Made by a program: the position numbers and the translations under genes | Shown: piece by piece, positions 23,533-32,243 of the stretch | Layout: each line of letters begins with the position of its first letter | Numbering within the stretch: position 1 is the first letter of the stretch | Assembly: GCF_024347195.1 (NCBI RefSeq) | Contig: NZ_AP025281.1 | Coordinates: 4,650,001 to 4,714,000, forward strand | Reading direction: 5' to 3' | Length of the DNA: 64,000 nt | Source of the DNA: Aliamphritea hakodatensis | GTDB taxonomy: Bacteria; Pseudomonadota; Gammaproteobacteria; Pseudomonadales; Balneatricaceae | The notes under the pieces: model-generated | Seen by the model: the letters and a program-made list of their open reading frames with translations, nothing else | What the model was told of the DNA's origin: nothing | The model's database searches: none

Positions 23533-25764
23533 ATGCAACAGGATCTCACCCCAAAGGCCAAGCACCTGATATTTGTGGGCGGCGGCCACGCCCATGCGCT
23601 TGCCCTGCTTATGATGGCAATGAAGAAACCGGAAGGCGTTAAAATCACTCTGATTTCAAATGCCATTCAAACCCCTTATTCAGGTATGCTGCCGGGGCTG
23701 ATCGCCGGACACTACAGTTTTGACGAAGCCCACATCGATCTGGGCCGGTTATGCCGCTTTGCAGGGGTTAACTTCATTGAAGACTACGTGACCGGTATCG
23801 ACCCGGACAACCGGACCGTACACTGCCGGAATCATCCGGATTTCAGCTACGATATCCTCAGCATCGATACCGGCTCGGTTCCCGGCCGCCATCAGATACC
23901 CGGGGCCACTGAATGGACCATCCCGGTCAAGCCAGTAGACCGTTTTCTGGACCATTGGCAGGCCATTCAGACACACATCCGCCAGTCACCCGAAGCCTCT
24001 TTGCGCATAGGTGCGGTTGGCGGCGGGGCCAGTGCTGTTGAAGTCATACTGGCCATGCAGCATAAACTTCAGCAGGCACAACTGGCAGATCAGGTCAGCT
24101 TCCATGTGGTCAGCGGTCCGGATGACATTCTGCCAAACCACAACGACAAGGTACGCAACCGCTACCGCCAGGTATTGAATAAACGTCAGGTGGAAGTACA
24201 TACCGGCTTTACCGTCAGCCGGGTTAGCGAACACTGCCTGCATACCGCCGATGAACGTACCCTTGAGTTGGACTACATTATCTGGGCAACCGCGGCCACC
24301 GGTGCCGAATGGCCCGCGCAGGCAGGCCTGCAAACCGGGCCGTCCGGCTGCATTGAAGTGAATGACTGTCTGCAGTCACTCTCTCATCCGAATATCTTTG
24401 CCTGTGGTGATATTGCCGACATGATCAACCATCCCCGGCCAAAAGCCGGGGTCTTTGCAGTGCGTCAGGGCAAGCCACTACTGAAAAACCTGCTGGCGGC
24501 ACTGGCAGGTAAAAAGCTCACGCCTTTTAAGCCACAAAAACAGTTTCTCAGCCTGATCAGCACCGGCGACAAATATGCCGTTGCTTCACGCAGCAACTGG
24601 TCACTGGCTGGCCGCCTGATCTGGCACTGGAAAAACCGTATCGATCAGAAGTTCATGCGCCGTTTCAGTGAAGCCACCATGCTGCCGGACGCCAGCAGTA
24701 ATAAGCCAGTCAAAGTGGAAAACCCGGACATGCGCTGCGGCGGCTGCGGCGCCAAGGTTGGTAATACCGTATTGCAACGGGTACTCAGCCAGTTGCCTTC
24801 CGGCTCAAAAGACGACATTCCCGTCGGGCTGCAACACCCGGATGACGCCGCAGTCATCGCCGTGCCTGAAGACAAACTGCTGGTGCAGTCTGTGGACAGT
24901 TTCCGTCAGTTGATTAACGACGACTACCAGTTCGGTAAAATAGCCGCGGTTCATGCGCTGGGCGACGTATTCGCCATGGGCGCCACCGCCCACAGCGCTC
25001 AGGCACTGGTCACCTTACCCCATGCCAGCGACGAACTGCTGGAAGAACAGCTCCTTCACCTGCTCAAAGGTGCTTTGGACATCTTTACTGAATGTGGCGT
25101 CACCCTGGTGGGCGGCCATACCTCGGAAGGCAGTGAACTGTCACTGGGCTTTGCCATCAACGGCTTTGCCGATCCGCAACAGCTGATGACCAAAGGCGGT
25201 ATCCGCAGCGGCGACTACCTGCTGGTCACCAAACCTCTTGGGACCGGCGTACTCTTTGCCAGCGACATGCGCGGTCAGGCCCACGGCCGCTGGATCAGTG
25301 CCGCCCTGCAACAGATGCAGCACTCCAACTTCAGGGCCAGCCAGATCCTTGGCGACTTTGACTGTAAAGCCTGTACCGATATCACCGGCTTTGGTCTGGC
25401 CGGCCACCTGCTGGAAATGCTCAGCCCCGGTGGCTTCAGCGCCGAACTGATAAGCAACCGCCTGCCAGTACTGGAAGGCGCAGAACTCTGCCTGCAGAGC
25501 GGCCTGCAAAGTTCACTGCACCCGGATAACCGGCGCTATGACAGTCAGGTGACCGCTGATAAAGACATTCCTGCCGGGCGTCAGGAGCTACTATACGACC
25601 CGCAAACCGCCGGTGGTTTACTGGCAGCCATCCACCCGGATAAGCTGGACGACTGTTTGGCAGCATTACAGACCGCCGGATACAGCCATACTGCCGTCAT
25701 TGGTAAAGTAACCGACCCGGTTGGCTGCAGCGCAAAAATCCGGCTGGTAACCGGTACGGAATAA
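23533..25764 (+). CDS. selD: Pyridine nucleotide-disulfide oxidoreductase / selenide, water dikinase fusion
   Basis: 743 residues. Residues 1-390 are an NDH-2-like FAD/NAD(P) oxidoreductase: LIFVGGGHAHALALL (FAD), IGAVGGGASAVEVILAM (NAD) and NIFACGDIADM (second FAD contact). From about 395 it is SelD: MRCGGCGAKVG, where Cys405 aligns with the catalytic Cys17 of E. coli and Lys408 with Lys20, then HPDDAAVIAV, QSVDSFRQLI, ALGDVFAMGA, VGGHTSEGSE and DITGFGLAGHLLEM. Makes selenophosphate from selenide and ATP; the oxidoreductase half may supply reduced selenium. No selA, selB, tRNA-Sec or mnmH is in the window, so whether the product feeds selenouridine or selenocysteine is open. Confidence 0.93.
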   Translation: MQQDLTPKAKHLIFVGGGHAHALALLMMAMKKPEGVKITLISNAIQTPYSGMLPGLIAGHYSFDEAHIDLGRLCRFAGVNFIEDYVTGIDPDNRTVHCRNHPDFSYDILSIDTGSVPGRHQIPGATEWTIPVKPVDRFLDHWQAIQTHIRQSPEASLRIGAVGGGASAVEVILAMQHKLQQAQLADQVSFHVVSGPDDILPNHNDKVRNRYRQVLNKRQVEVHTGFTVSRVSEHCLHTADERTLELDYIIWATAATGAEWPAQAGLQTGPSGCIEVNDCLQSLSHPNIFACGDIADMINHPRPKAGVFAVRQGKPLLKNLLAALAGKKLTPFKPQKQFLSLISTGDKYAVASRSNWSLAGRLIWHWKNRIDQKFMRRFSEATMLPDASSNKPVKVENPDMRCGGCGAKVGNTVLQRVLSQLPSGSKDDIPVGLQHPDDAAVIAVPEDKLLVQSVDSFRQLINDDYQFGKIAAVHALGDVFAMGATAHSAQALVTLPHASDELLEEQLLHLLKGALDIFTECGVTLVGGHTSEGSELSLGFAINGFADPQQLMTKGGIRSGDYLLVTKPLGTGVLFASDMRGQAHGRWISAALQQMQHSNFRASQILGDFDCKACTDITGFGLAGHLLEMLSPGGFSAELISNRLPVLEGAELCLQSGLQSSLHPDNRRYDSQVTADKDIPAGRQELLYDPQTAGGLLAAIHPDKLDDCLAALQTAGYSHTAVIGKVTDPVGCSAKIRLVTGTE

Positions 25765-25869
25765 GCATTTAACCAAAAGATAAAAAACTTTCCGGTTTTC
25801 AGTTTTATTTCATTCCTCAGAATTAATCTGGACGACATGATCCAAGCACCCAATTCTGAGGGACACACC

Positions 25870-27030
25870 ATGAACAAAAAAATAGCCATCCCAGCCTTTC
25901 TGGCTGTCGCGGTGACCGGTGCCAGCGCACTGGTCTGGTCAGCCAGTGGCCAGACCAGCCAGAAAGCAACACCGATTGCCGAAAATGCAATGACCAGCGA
26001 AGGCCTGGCCATCGCAACATTTGCCGGTGGCTGTTTCTGGTGTACCGAAGCCGGCTTTGAAAAACTGCCTGGCGTCACAGAAGCGGTCTCAGGCTATACC
26101 GGCGGACATGATACAACCCCAACCTACAATGAAGTTGCAGGCGGCGTGAGTGGCCACACTGAAGCTGTGCAGGTGTTTTACGACCCGGAAGTGATTACCT
26201 ATCGTGGTTTGGTAGAGTCCCTGTGGCGCCAGATGGATCCGACCGACGGGACCGGCTCATTTGTAGACCGGGGCAGCCAGTACCGCCCGGGCATTTTCTT
26301 CCACAATGAAACCCAGCGCCGCATTGCAGAACAGTCCATGCTGGAGCTGGCAGCCTCAGGCCGCTACAGCCAGCCACTGGCCACCGAACTGACTCAGCTG
26401 GAAACCTTTTACCCGGCAGAAGAATACCATCAGGACTATTACAAAAAGAGCCCGATTCGCTATAAGTTCTACCGCTTTAATTCCGGCCGGGATCAGTATT
26501 TACAGAAAACCTGGGGCGACGATCTCAATCCGGATTTCACACAGTTTGGCCTTGAAGACCAGGGTCAGCAGCTAGTCACTCAGGACCGCAGCGAGTTTGT
26601 TAAACCCAGCGATGAAGAACTGCGGGAAACACTCACCGAGCTGCAATATGAAGTCACCCAGAAAGATGCCACTGAACGGCCGTTCAACAATGAATTCTGG
26701 GATAACAAGCGTGAAGGTATCTATGTGGATATCGTCAGCGGCGAACCGCTGTTCTCATCAAAGGATAAGTTCAAATCCGGTACCGGCTGGCCGAGCTTTA
26801 CCAAACCTCTGTATCCGGCATCCATTGTTGAGCACACGGATACCAGCTTCTTCATGACCCGCACGGAAGTACGCAGCCAGAATGCTGATTCCCATCTGGG
26901 GCATGTGTTTAAAGATGGTCCGGCACCGACCGGCCTGCGGTACTGCATCAACTCAGCATCGATGCGCTTCATTGAAAAAGATCAGCTGGCCGCTGCCGGG
27001 TATCCGGAACTGCTCAGCCTGTTTGAATAA
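25870..27030 (+). CDS. msrAB: Exported bifunctional methionine sulfoxide reductase MsrA-MsrB
   Basis: 386 residues from ATG 25870 (MNKKIAIPAFLAVAVTGASA), with GAGGG upstream. A signal peptide or lipid-less anchor precedes the MsrA domain (FAGGCFWCTEAGFEKLPGV, catalytic Cys in GCFWC, and EYHQDYYKKSP). The MsrB domain follows (GTGWPSFTKPL, DSHLGHVF, RYCINSASMRF with the catalytic Cys). The MsrB part lacks the paired CxxC zinc motifs seen in many forms. Reduces both S- and R-methionine sulfoxide, here presumably in the periplasm. 105 bp after the selD fusion, same strand. Confidence 0.94.
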   Translation: MNKKIAIPAFLAVAVTGASALVWSASGQTSQKATPIAENAMTSEGLAIATFAGGCFWCTEAGFEKLPGVTEAVSGYTGGHDTTPTYNEVAGGVSGHTEAVQVFYDPEVITYRGLVESLWRQMDPTDGTGSFVDRGSQYRPGIFFHNETQRRIAEQSMLELAASGRYSQPLATELTQLETFYPAEEYHQDYYKKSPIRYKFYRFNSGRDQYLQKTWGDDLNPDFTQFGLEDQGQQLVTQDRSEFVKPSDEELRETLTELQYEVTQKDATERPFNNEFWDNKREGIYVDIVSGEPLFSSKDKFKSGTGWPSFTKPLYPASIVEHTDTSFFMTRTEVRSQNADSHLGHVFKDGPAPTGLRYCINSASMRFIEKDQLAAAGYPELLSLFE

Positions 27031-27090
27031 TTCGTTTCGTTCCCCAACGAATGCAGGCGCTGTTCACAGCGCCTGCGCTTTTTCAGGAAC

Positions 27091-28839
27091 TTAACGGCGG
27101 CACTTAGCCCGTTTTTCTTCCAGACGCGCCATCAGCATGGCCATCTCATCACTCTGCCCACCGGCTGACTTAGCTTTTTTCGCCTGCCGCTTAGCTTTTT
27201 CTTCAGCCATCAGCTGCTTCAGACGCTGTTCCTTACCCACCGGATTTGCCGCAGAAACCGCCGCCTTTTCCGGCGGGTTTTTCGCCGCTGCACGGCGGCT
27301 GGCCTGCAGCGATGCTTTACGGGCAGCAACCTTAGCAATCAGCTTGGCCATTTCTGTTGTTTCAGCATCCTGATTTGCCAGCTGTTCAAGCAATTTCTTT
27401 TCTGCTGCTGAAACAGGCTTCGGTGCCGGAGCAACAGGCGCTGCTTTAAAGGGTTCAGCCACTTCCGGGATAACGTCTGCAGACGCCGGTACCACCTGAG
27501 TAACTGCCACGTCTGCCGCCGTCCGGGCAACCTCTGCTGCATTTGTAACAGCAAGCTGCCGGGGCTCAGCAACTTTTTCTGCCTCAGCTGCCTCAGCAAT
27601 CCGCTGCCGGCGTTTCAGCGTCAGGGTTTTGCGCTTGCTGACCACTACAGGCTTACCGTTAGCATTGAAGCAATCACGGTTTACCTCAGCTTCAGATGCC
27701 TCTGCCTGAGGCGGTGTTTCCGGCGCCGCCTGTACGGTTAACGGAGCATCTGCCACAACGGTCTCAACCGGCATAACCTCAGCCGGGCGGACAGCTGCCG
27801 GAGCCGTTACGGTTTCCGGAGTAGCCACAGCAGCCGGAGAAACAACTGCCGGCTGAGGTATCGCCTGAACCGGTGCCGGTTCTGCTTTCACCGCGGGTTT
27901 AGCTTTGGCTGCAGGCTTCGCTTTTGCTGCTGTTTTCTTGGGCGGCTTCGCCCGGGAATCCAGCCGTGCTATCAGCGCAGCCATTTCAGCGGCTTCCGCC
28001 CGCTGTTTGGCCTGCCGCTCTTCCATACGGGCATCTTTTTCCTGCGCAATGGCTTCACGGATCTTTTTCTCTTTGGCGGCGGAATTCACCCGGCCAGTCG
28101 GCAAAGCCTCAGCCCCGTTCGGTACAGCTGCCACCGGGCTTTTTGCAGGTGCTTTCGCTTTGGCAACTTTCTTCGCCGCCGTTTTCTTTGGTTTCTTGCC
28201 ACGGGCATCCATCCGGGCAATCAGCAGGGCCATTTCCCGGGCCGCGGCTTTCTCTTTGGCAACCTTTGCTTTGATGCGCTCATCCTGACGGGCATCATAA
28301 GCTGCTTTTTCTGCTTTACGCCTGGCTGCCCACTCGGCATCCGACAAACGCGGTTTCTCAGCCGGTTCAGCCGGTTCAGCCGGCTTATCAGCAACCTTTT
28401 CAGGAGACGGTGATTCAGGCTCGTCAGTGGTGTCCGCCGCTGAATCTTTTGCCGTAAACGGTATATCATCTACCAGCTCAGAGCCCTGTTCCTCAAGGTT
28501 CAGCAACGCATCACGGGTCAGGTCATCCTCAACGGCTTTTGGCTTAACCCTCCGGGCAGCCTTGGGCGCTTTCAGCTTCAGCCCCTGCAGACTGAGACCA
28601 CCGGTTTCTTCCAGTGCCGCCTGCATCAGCTCACGCAACTCGGCAGTGTCTTCCGCAAGTGCCCATTCGCTGACTGCAAAACTGTCCATGCCATGGTCAC
28701 GGATATCGTCATACAGACGTGCTTCCACGCCCGCTTCAGCAGCTTTAATAATAACTTCCCAGCGCCGGTCAAGGTCTTCACGGCTGGTACCAACATATAT
28801 CTGTTCAGTAATCGTATTGGTAATGGTAAAAACGATCAA
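27091..28839 (-). CDS. GIY-YIG-like protein with Lys/Ala-rich repeat tail
   Basis: 582 residues. The first ~85 resemble a GIY-YIG fold: VFTITNT and IYVGTS stand for the two name motifs, followed by an Arg-rich helix (EDLDRRWEVI) and RDHGMDSF. The rest is low-complexity Ala/Lys/Pro/Glu with four copies of a short helical motif: EMALLIARMDAR (202-213), EMAALIARLDSR (285-296), EMAKLIAKVAAR (496-507) and EMAMLMARLEEK (565-576). Each follows a basic, coiled-coil-like segment. There is one Pro-Ala-Glu run (PAEPAEPAE). No signal peptide or membrane helix. Possibly a DNA- or RNA-associated protein; the nuclease activity of the head is unproven. Monocistronic, with TATAAT at 28894-28899. Confidence 0.75.
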   Translation of the reverse strand: MIVFTITNTITEQIYVGTSREDLDRRWEVIIKAAEAGVEARLYDDIRDHGMDSFAVSEWALAEDTAELRELMQAALEETGGLSLQGLKLKAPKAARRVKPKAVEDDLTRDALLNLEEQGSELVDDIPFTAKDSAADTTDEPESPSPEKVADKPAEPAEPAEKPRLSDAEWAARRKAEKAAYDARQDERIKAKVAKEKAAAREMALLIARMDARGKKPKKTAAKKVAKAKAPAKSPVAAVPNGAEALPTGRVNSAAKEKKIREAIAQEKDARMEERQAKQRAEAAEMAALIARLDSRAKPPKKTAAKAKPAAKAKPAVKAEPAPVQAIPQPAVVSPAAVATPETVTAPAAVRPAEVMPVETVVADAPLTVQAAPETPPQAEASEAEVNRDCFNANGKPVVVSKRKTLTLKRRQRIAEAAEAEKVAEPRQLAVTNAAEVARTAADVAVTQVVPASADVIPEVAEPFKAAPVAPAPKPVSAAEKKLLEQLANQDAETTEMAKLIAKVAARKASLQASRRAAAKNPPEKAAVSAANPVGKEQRLKQLMAEEKAKRQAKKAKSAGGQSDEMAMLMARLEEKRAKCRR

Positions 28840-28893
28840 AAGAGGATGACTCCGTACACAAAATCGACAGCCGATGGGGCAAAAAGATCGCGT

Positions 28894-28899
28894 ATTATA
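28894..28899 (-). promoter_or_regulatory. -10 element upstream of the GIY-YIG-like gene
   Basis: A perfect TATAAT on the minus strand, 55 bp before the gene, followed by ACGCG. No good -35 hexamer is visible at 16-18 bp, so an activator may be needed. Confidence 0.5.
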
Positions 28900-29063
28900 G
28901 AGATCCTTTTTTTAAAGGTAAGACTTGAAATTCAGTTATTTTTTTGAATCTTCAGGGAGAGGCAATATCATGTCGGAATCAGCGGATACAAACATTTAAT
29001 TTTACTTAATTTTTTGCCCTGCTCCCTTACCCGGAGAAGCAAAGAACAGGGCAAAAATATTCT

Positions 29064-29879
29064 TCAGAATGCGAACTGCTCCCGCCACTGCGCCGCCGTC
29101 ATAATACGGCGGTTTTGTGCATCGGCTTCCGCAGCAACCTGCCGGATGAGCACACTGTTATCCGCCGCCAGCTCACCGTGCTGATCATAGAGGTTATTTT
29201 CAAAGCCAACCCGGACGTCACCGCCTTTCTGCATTGCCAGACGGGCACAGCGATGTTCATCCGCCCCAAAGGCACAGACCATCCAGGGTGTATCGTCCCG
29301 GTGCGCGGCAAGGAAGGGTAACAGATCATCCGGCGACGACTGCTGCTGCGCATGATAACGTCCCAGCACGAACAACAGATGATGCGGTACCGACGGAATG
29401 ACGCCGGCCGCTTTCAGCCGGTGGTAACGCTGCACATCTTCAGCACTGTAAAGAATATACTGACAAACGATTTCCTGCGTTGCCAGCCAGTGAAAGAACC
29501 CCTGGGCACCATGGGTATCTTTGTCTTCCGGCAGTAATTCCCGCACCGCTACCGATACCGCCTCCGGCTGCACTTCACGCACCATGGCCATTTGAGCCGG
29601 CGGCTGATAAATCCCCGCAGCTTCGGTAGTCAGCTGTACCGCGATGTCATCACCCACCTCGGTTTTCAGCATATCCCGGATCTGCTGATTCAGCCGGGGA
29701 TCCAGTGAATGCCGCCCCTGTTCGTCCCGGGCATGGGTGTGGATCATGGTTGCCCCGGCCAGCACGGCCTCACGGGCGGCTTCAACCACTTCGGAAGGAG
29801 TTACCGGCAGTGCCCGGTGATCCTGCTTTTGCTTATAAGCACCGTTAGGTGCGACCGTAAGAATCATTGCCTGTGTCAC
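29064..29879 (-). CDS. Beta-keto acid cleavage enzyme (BKACE, DUF849 family)
   Basis: 271 residues from GTG 29879 (GGGAGG eight bases upstream, spacer 4 bp after the aminotransferase stop); ATG 29867 is the alternative. N-terminal ILTVAPNGAYKQK, the zinc motif IHTHARDEQGRHSLD and C-terminal GFENNLYDQHGELAADNSVL with VRVGFENN are BKACE signatures. Family members cleave a beta-keto acid with acetyl-CoA into acetoacetate and a CoA ester. The pairing with an aminotransferase suggests the substrate is a beta-keto acid derived from an amino compound. The exact substrate cannot be read. Confidence 0.88.
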   Translation of the reverse strand: MTQAMILTVAPNGAYKQKQDHRALPVTPSEVVEAAREAVLAGATMIHTHARDEQGRHSLDPRLNQQIRDMLKTEVGDDIAVQLTTEAAGIYQPPAQMAMVREVQPEAVSVAVRELLPEDKDTHGAQGFFHWLATQEIVCQYILYSAEDVQRYHRLKAAGVIPSVPHHLLFVLGRYHAQQQSSPDDLLPFLAAHRDDTPWMVCAFGADEHRCARLAMQKGGDVRVGFENNLYDQHGELAADNSVLIRQVAAEADAQNRRIMTAAQWREQFAF

Positions 29880-29883
29880 TGCC

Positions 29884-31218
29884 TTAGCCTCCCAGTGCCT
29901 TAAAGGTATCATCCAGCGCCAGGGTGAACTTATCCATCAGCTCATCCGCCTGAGACTGTTGCAAAATAAATGGCGGCGCAATTAATACGTGGTGACCGTT
30001 TTGCCCATCGATAGTACCGGCCATGGGGTAACACATCAGCCCGTGTCCGAATGCAGCCTGTTTTACTTTGGCATTCAGCGCCGTTTGCGGGGCGAATGGC
30101 TGTTTGGTTACCCGGTCTTCAACCAGTTCAACCCCCATAAACAGTCCGCGGCCCCGGATGTCGCCCACATGCGGGTTTTCAGCAAACCGCTCCCGCATGC
30201 CGGTAAACAGATAATCACTCATGTTGCTAACGTTTTCTAACAGCTTATCTTCCTTAATGACCTGTTGCACCGCCAGCGCCGCGGCACAGGCAGACGGATG
30301 CGCCATATAGGTATGGCCGTGCTGAAAGAAACCACTGCCATCCGCAATGGCCTGGTAAATTTTATCGCTAACGAGTGTTGCACCAATGGGCTGATAACCG
30401 GCCCCCAGCCCCTTCGCAATCGTCAACAGATCCGGTGCAACACCGTCTTCATCACAGGCAAACAGATGGCCTGTGCGTCCCATGCCACACATCACTTCGT
30501 CAAAAATCAGCAAAATGCCGTACTGATCACAGATTTCACGTACCCGCTTCAGGTAGCCGGGCACCGCCGGCACAGCACCGGCCGTTGCGCCCACCACCGG
30601 CTCAACTACAAATGCCAGCACCTTCTCAGGGCCGGTTGCCAGTAAAGCGTCTTCCAGCTCACCGGCCACCCGCTGACCGTATTCAAATTCGGTTTCGTCC
30701 GGGCGCTGATCCCGGTAGGTATAGCAGGGTGCAATGTGCTGCACCGGGGATAACAGCGGATCAAATTGCTGACGGCGCCACTGGTTACCGCCGACAGCCA
30801 GCGCCCCCAGCGTATTGCCATGGTAGCTCTGCCGGCGGGCAATAAAATACTGGCGCTCGGTTTCACCTTTTTCCGTGAAATACTGTCGGGCCATTTTCAG
30901 GGCAGCTTCCACTGCTTCAGAGCCGCCACTGACAAAATACACATGATTCAGATCCCCCGGGGCTTCAGCCACCAGTACATCCGCCAGGCGCTCTGCCGGT
31001 TCGGACGTAAAGAAAGCACTGTGCGCAAAGGGAATAGCATCCAGTTGCTGTTTAACAGCGGCAATAACCCCGGGATGATCATGCCCCAGGCAGGACACTG
31101 CCGCACCGCCGCAACCGTCCAGATAACGTTTACCCTGCTGATCAATAATGTAAGCCCCTTCACCGGCAACGGCATATGGCAGTTCAGAATGACAATGACG
31201 ATGGAAAATATGACTCAT
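29884..31218 (-). CDS. Class III PLP-dependent aminotransferase
   Basis: 444 residues from ATG 31218 (MSHIFHRHCHSELPYAVAGE). Class III (omega-transaminase) motifs: YLDGCGGAAVSCLGHDHP, FVSGGSEAVEAALKMAR, RRQSYHGNT, LIFDEVMCGMGRTG and TIAKGLGAGYQPIGA with the PLP-binding Lys. The amino donor is undetermined. Upstream of and nearly touching the BKACE gene, so the pair likely forms a two-step catabolic operon. Divergent from a LysR regulator 123 bp away. Confidence 0.92.
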   Translation of the reverse strand: MSHIFHRHCHSELPYAVAGEGAYIIDQQGKRYLDGCGGAAVSCLGHDHPGVIAAVKQQLDAIPFAHSAFFTSEPAERLADVLVAEAPGDLNHVYFVSGGSEAVEAALKMARQYFTEKGETERQYFIARRQSYHGNTLGALAVGGNQWRRQQFDPLLSPVQHIAPCYTYRDQRPDETEFEYGQRVAGELEDALLATGPEKVLAFVVEPVVGATAGAVPAVPGYLKRVREICDQYGILLIFDEVMCGMGRTGHLFACDEDGVAPDLLTIAKGLGAGYQPIGATLVSDKIYQAIADGSGFFQHGHTYMAHPSACAAALAVQQVIKEDKLLENVSNMSDYLFTGMRERFAENPHVGDIRGRGLFMGVELVEDRVTKQPFAPQTALNAKVKQAAFGHGLMCYPMAGTIDGQNGHHVLIAPPFILQQSQADELMDKFTLALDDTFKALGG

Positions 31219-31314
31219 ACTGGATTCCTGTTTCCGGGCAAGGGGGAAAACGTGCTTCTCTATTAAAGTTGCTATTAAAACGATTGGCCAGCAGGGCGAC
31301 AAACGCGTTATGCT

Positions 31315-31334
31315 CTTTTTGATATGCCAAAAAG
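31315..31334. promoter_or_regulatory. Inverted repeat in the aminotransferase-LysR intergenic region
   Basis: CTTTTTG-ATATGC-CAAAAAG, a perfect 7-bp dyad just before the regulator start. Candidate binding site for the LysR protein controlling itself and the divergent aminotransferase-BKACE pair. Position only; no known motif match. Confidence 0.4.
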
Positions 31335-31341
31335 GAATACC

Positions 31342-32226
31342 ATGCGCCGACATCTGCCCCCTCTTAATGCAATCAAAGCTTTTGAAGCGGTGGCCCGCCA
31401 GCAAAGCTTTACGGCAGCCGCCGCCGAACTCTGTGTCAGCCAGAGCGCGGTCAGCAAACAGGTCGCCCGGCTGGAAGCACACTTACAGCTGCAGCTGGTT
31501 GAGCGTCACGCCAAAGGGATTCGTCTGAGTAAGGAAGGCGAAGCATATCTGCAGGTACTGACGGACGCGCTGGATGCCATTGATCAGGCCAGTGCCCGGC
31601 TCAGCAATGTCCCCCATCAGTTGCGCATTGATACCCTGCCTTCCCTCTCAAGTATCTGGCTGATTCCCCGGTTAACCGATTTCCAGCAACGTCACCCGGG
31701 TATTGAAGTTGAGCTGATCACCGGTGACGGTCCGGTGGACTTTACCGCGTCCGAAGCAGATCTGGCGATCCGCTGTTTTGCCGATACCCCCACCGGCAAC
31801 CACAGCCAGCTGTTAATTCGCGAACGGCTGCATCTGGTGGCTTCGCCTGCACTGGTTGAATCCCGCCCGGTGAACCACCTCAGTGATCTGCGGCAGTTTA
31901 CCCTGTTACGTCAGACCACCCGCCCGGATCTGTGGCAGCAGTTTTTCCGCCACTGGCATGATGATGAACAGGCGTATACCTATGGATTTGCCTCACAGCA
32001 TTTCTTTATGACATTGCAATCAGTCAAGGAAGGGATTGGTATTGCCCTGCTGCCAGACTTTCTGGTGGCAGAGCAACTGGAGAGCGGCCAGCTTTGCGCC
32101 CCCCTGAATCTGAGTCTGGACAGTGGCTATGGGTATTATCTGCAGATCCCTGTTCATAAGCGTCAGCAACTTCAGGTCCGGCAGTTCAGCCACTGGCTGC
32201 AAACACAGCTGCCAGCCGCTGAATAA
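31342..32226 (+). CDS. LysR-family transcriptional regulator (GcvA-like)
   Basis: 294 residues from ATG 31342 (AAGGAATACC upstream; ATG 31324 is in frame but lacks a ribosome site). N-terminal winged helix LPPLNAIKAFEAVARQQSFT followed by AAAELCVSQSAVSKQVARLE, then a periplasmic-binding-like effector domain. The LPPLNAL-type start is typical of the GcvA/AmpR-like subgroup. It probably regulates the divergent transaminase-BKACE operon; the effector is unknown. Confidence 0.92.
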   Translation: MRRHLPPLNAIKAFEAVARQQSFTAAAAELCVSQSAVSKQVARLEAHLQLQLVERHAKGIRLSKEGEAYLQVLTDALDAIDQASARLSNVPHQLRIDTLPSLSSIWLIPRLTDFQQRHPGIEVELITGDGPVDFTASEADLAIRCFADTPTGNHSQLLIRERLHLVASPALVESRPVNHLSDLRQFTLLRQTTRPDLWQQFFRHWHDDEQAYTYGFASQHFFMTLQSVKEGIGIALLPDFLVAEQLESGQLCAPLNLSLDSGYGYYLQIPVHKRQQLQVRQFSHWLQTQLPAAE

Positions 32227-32243
32227 AATCCGCCGTACAGGTG

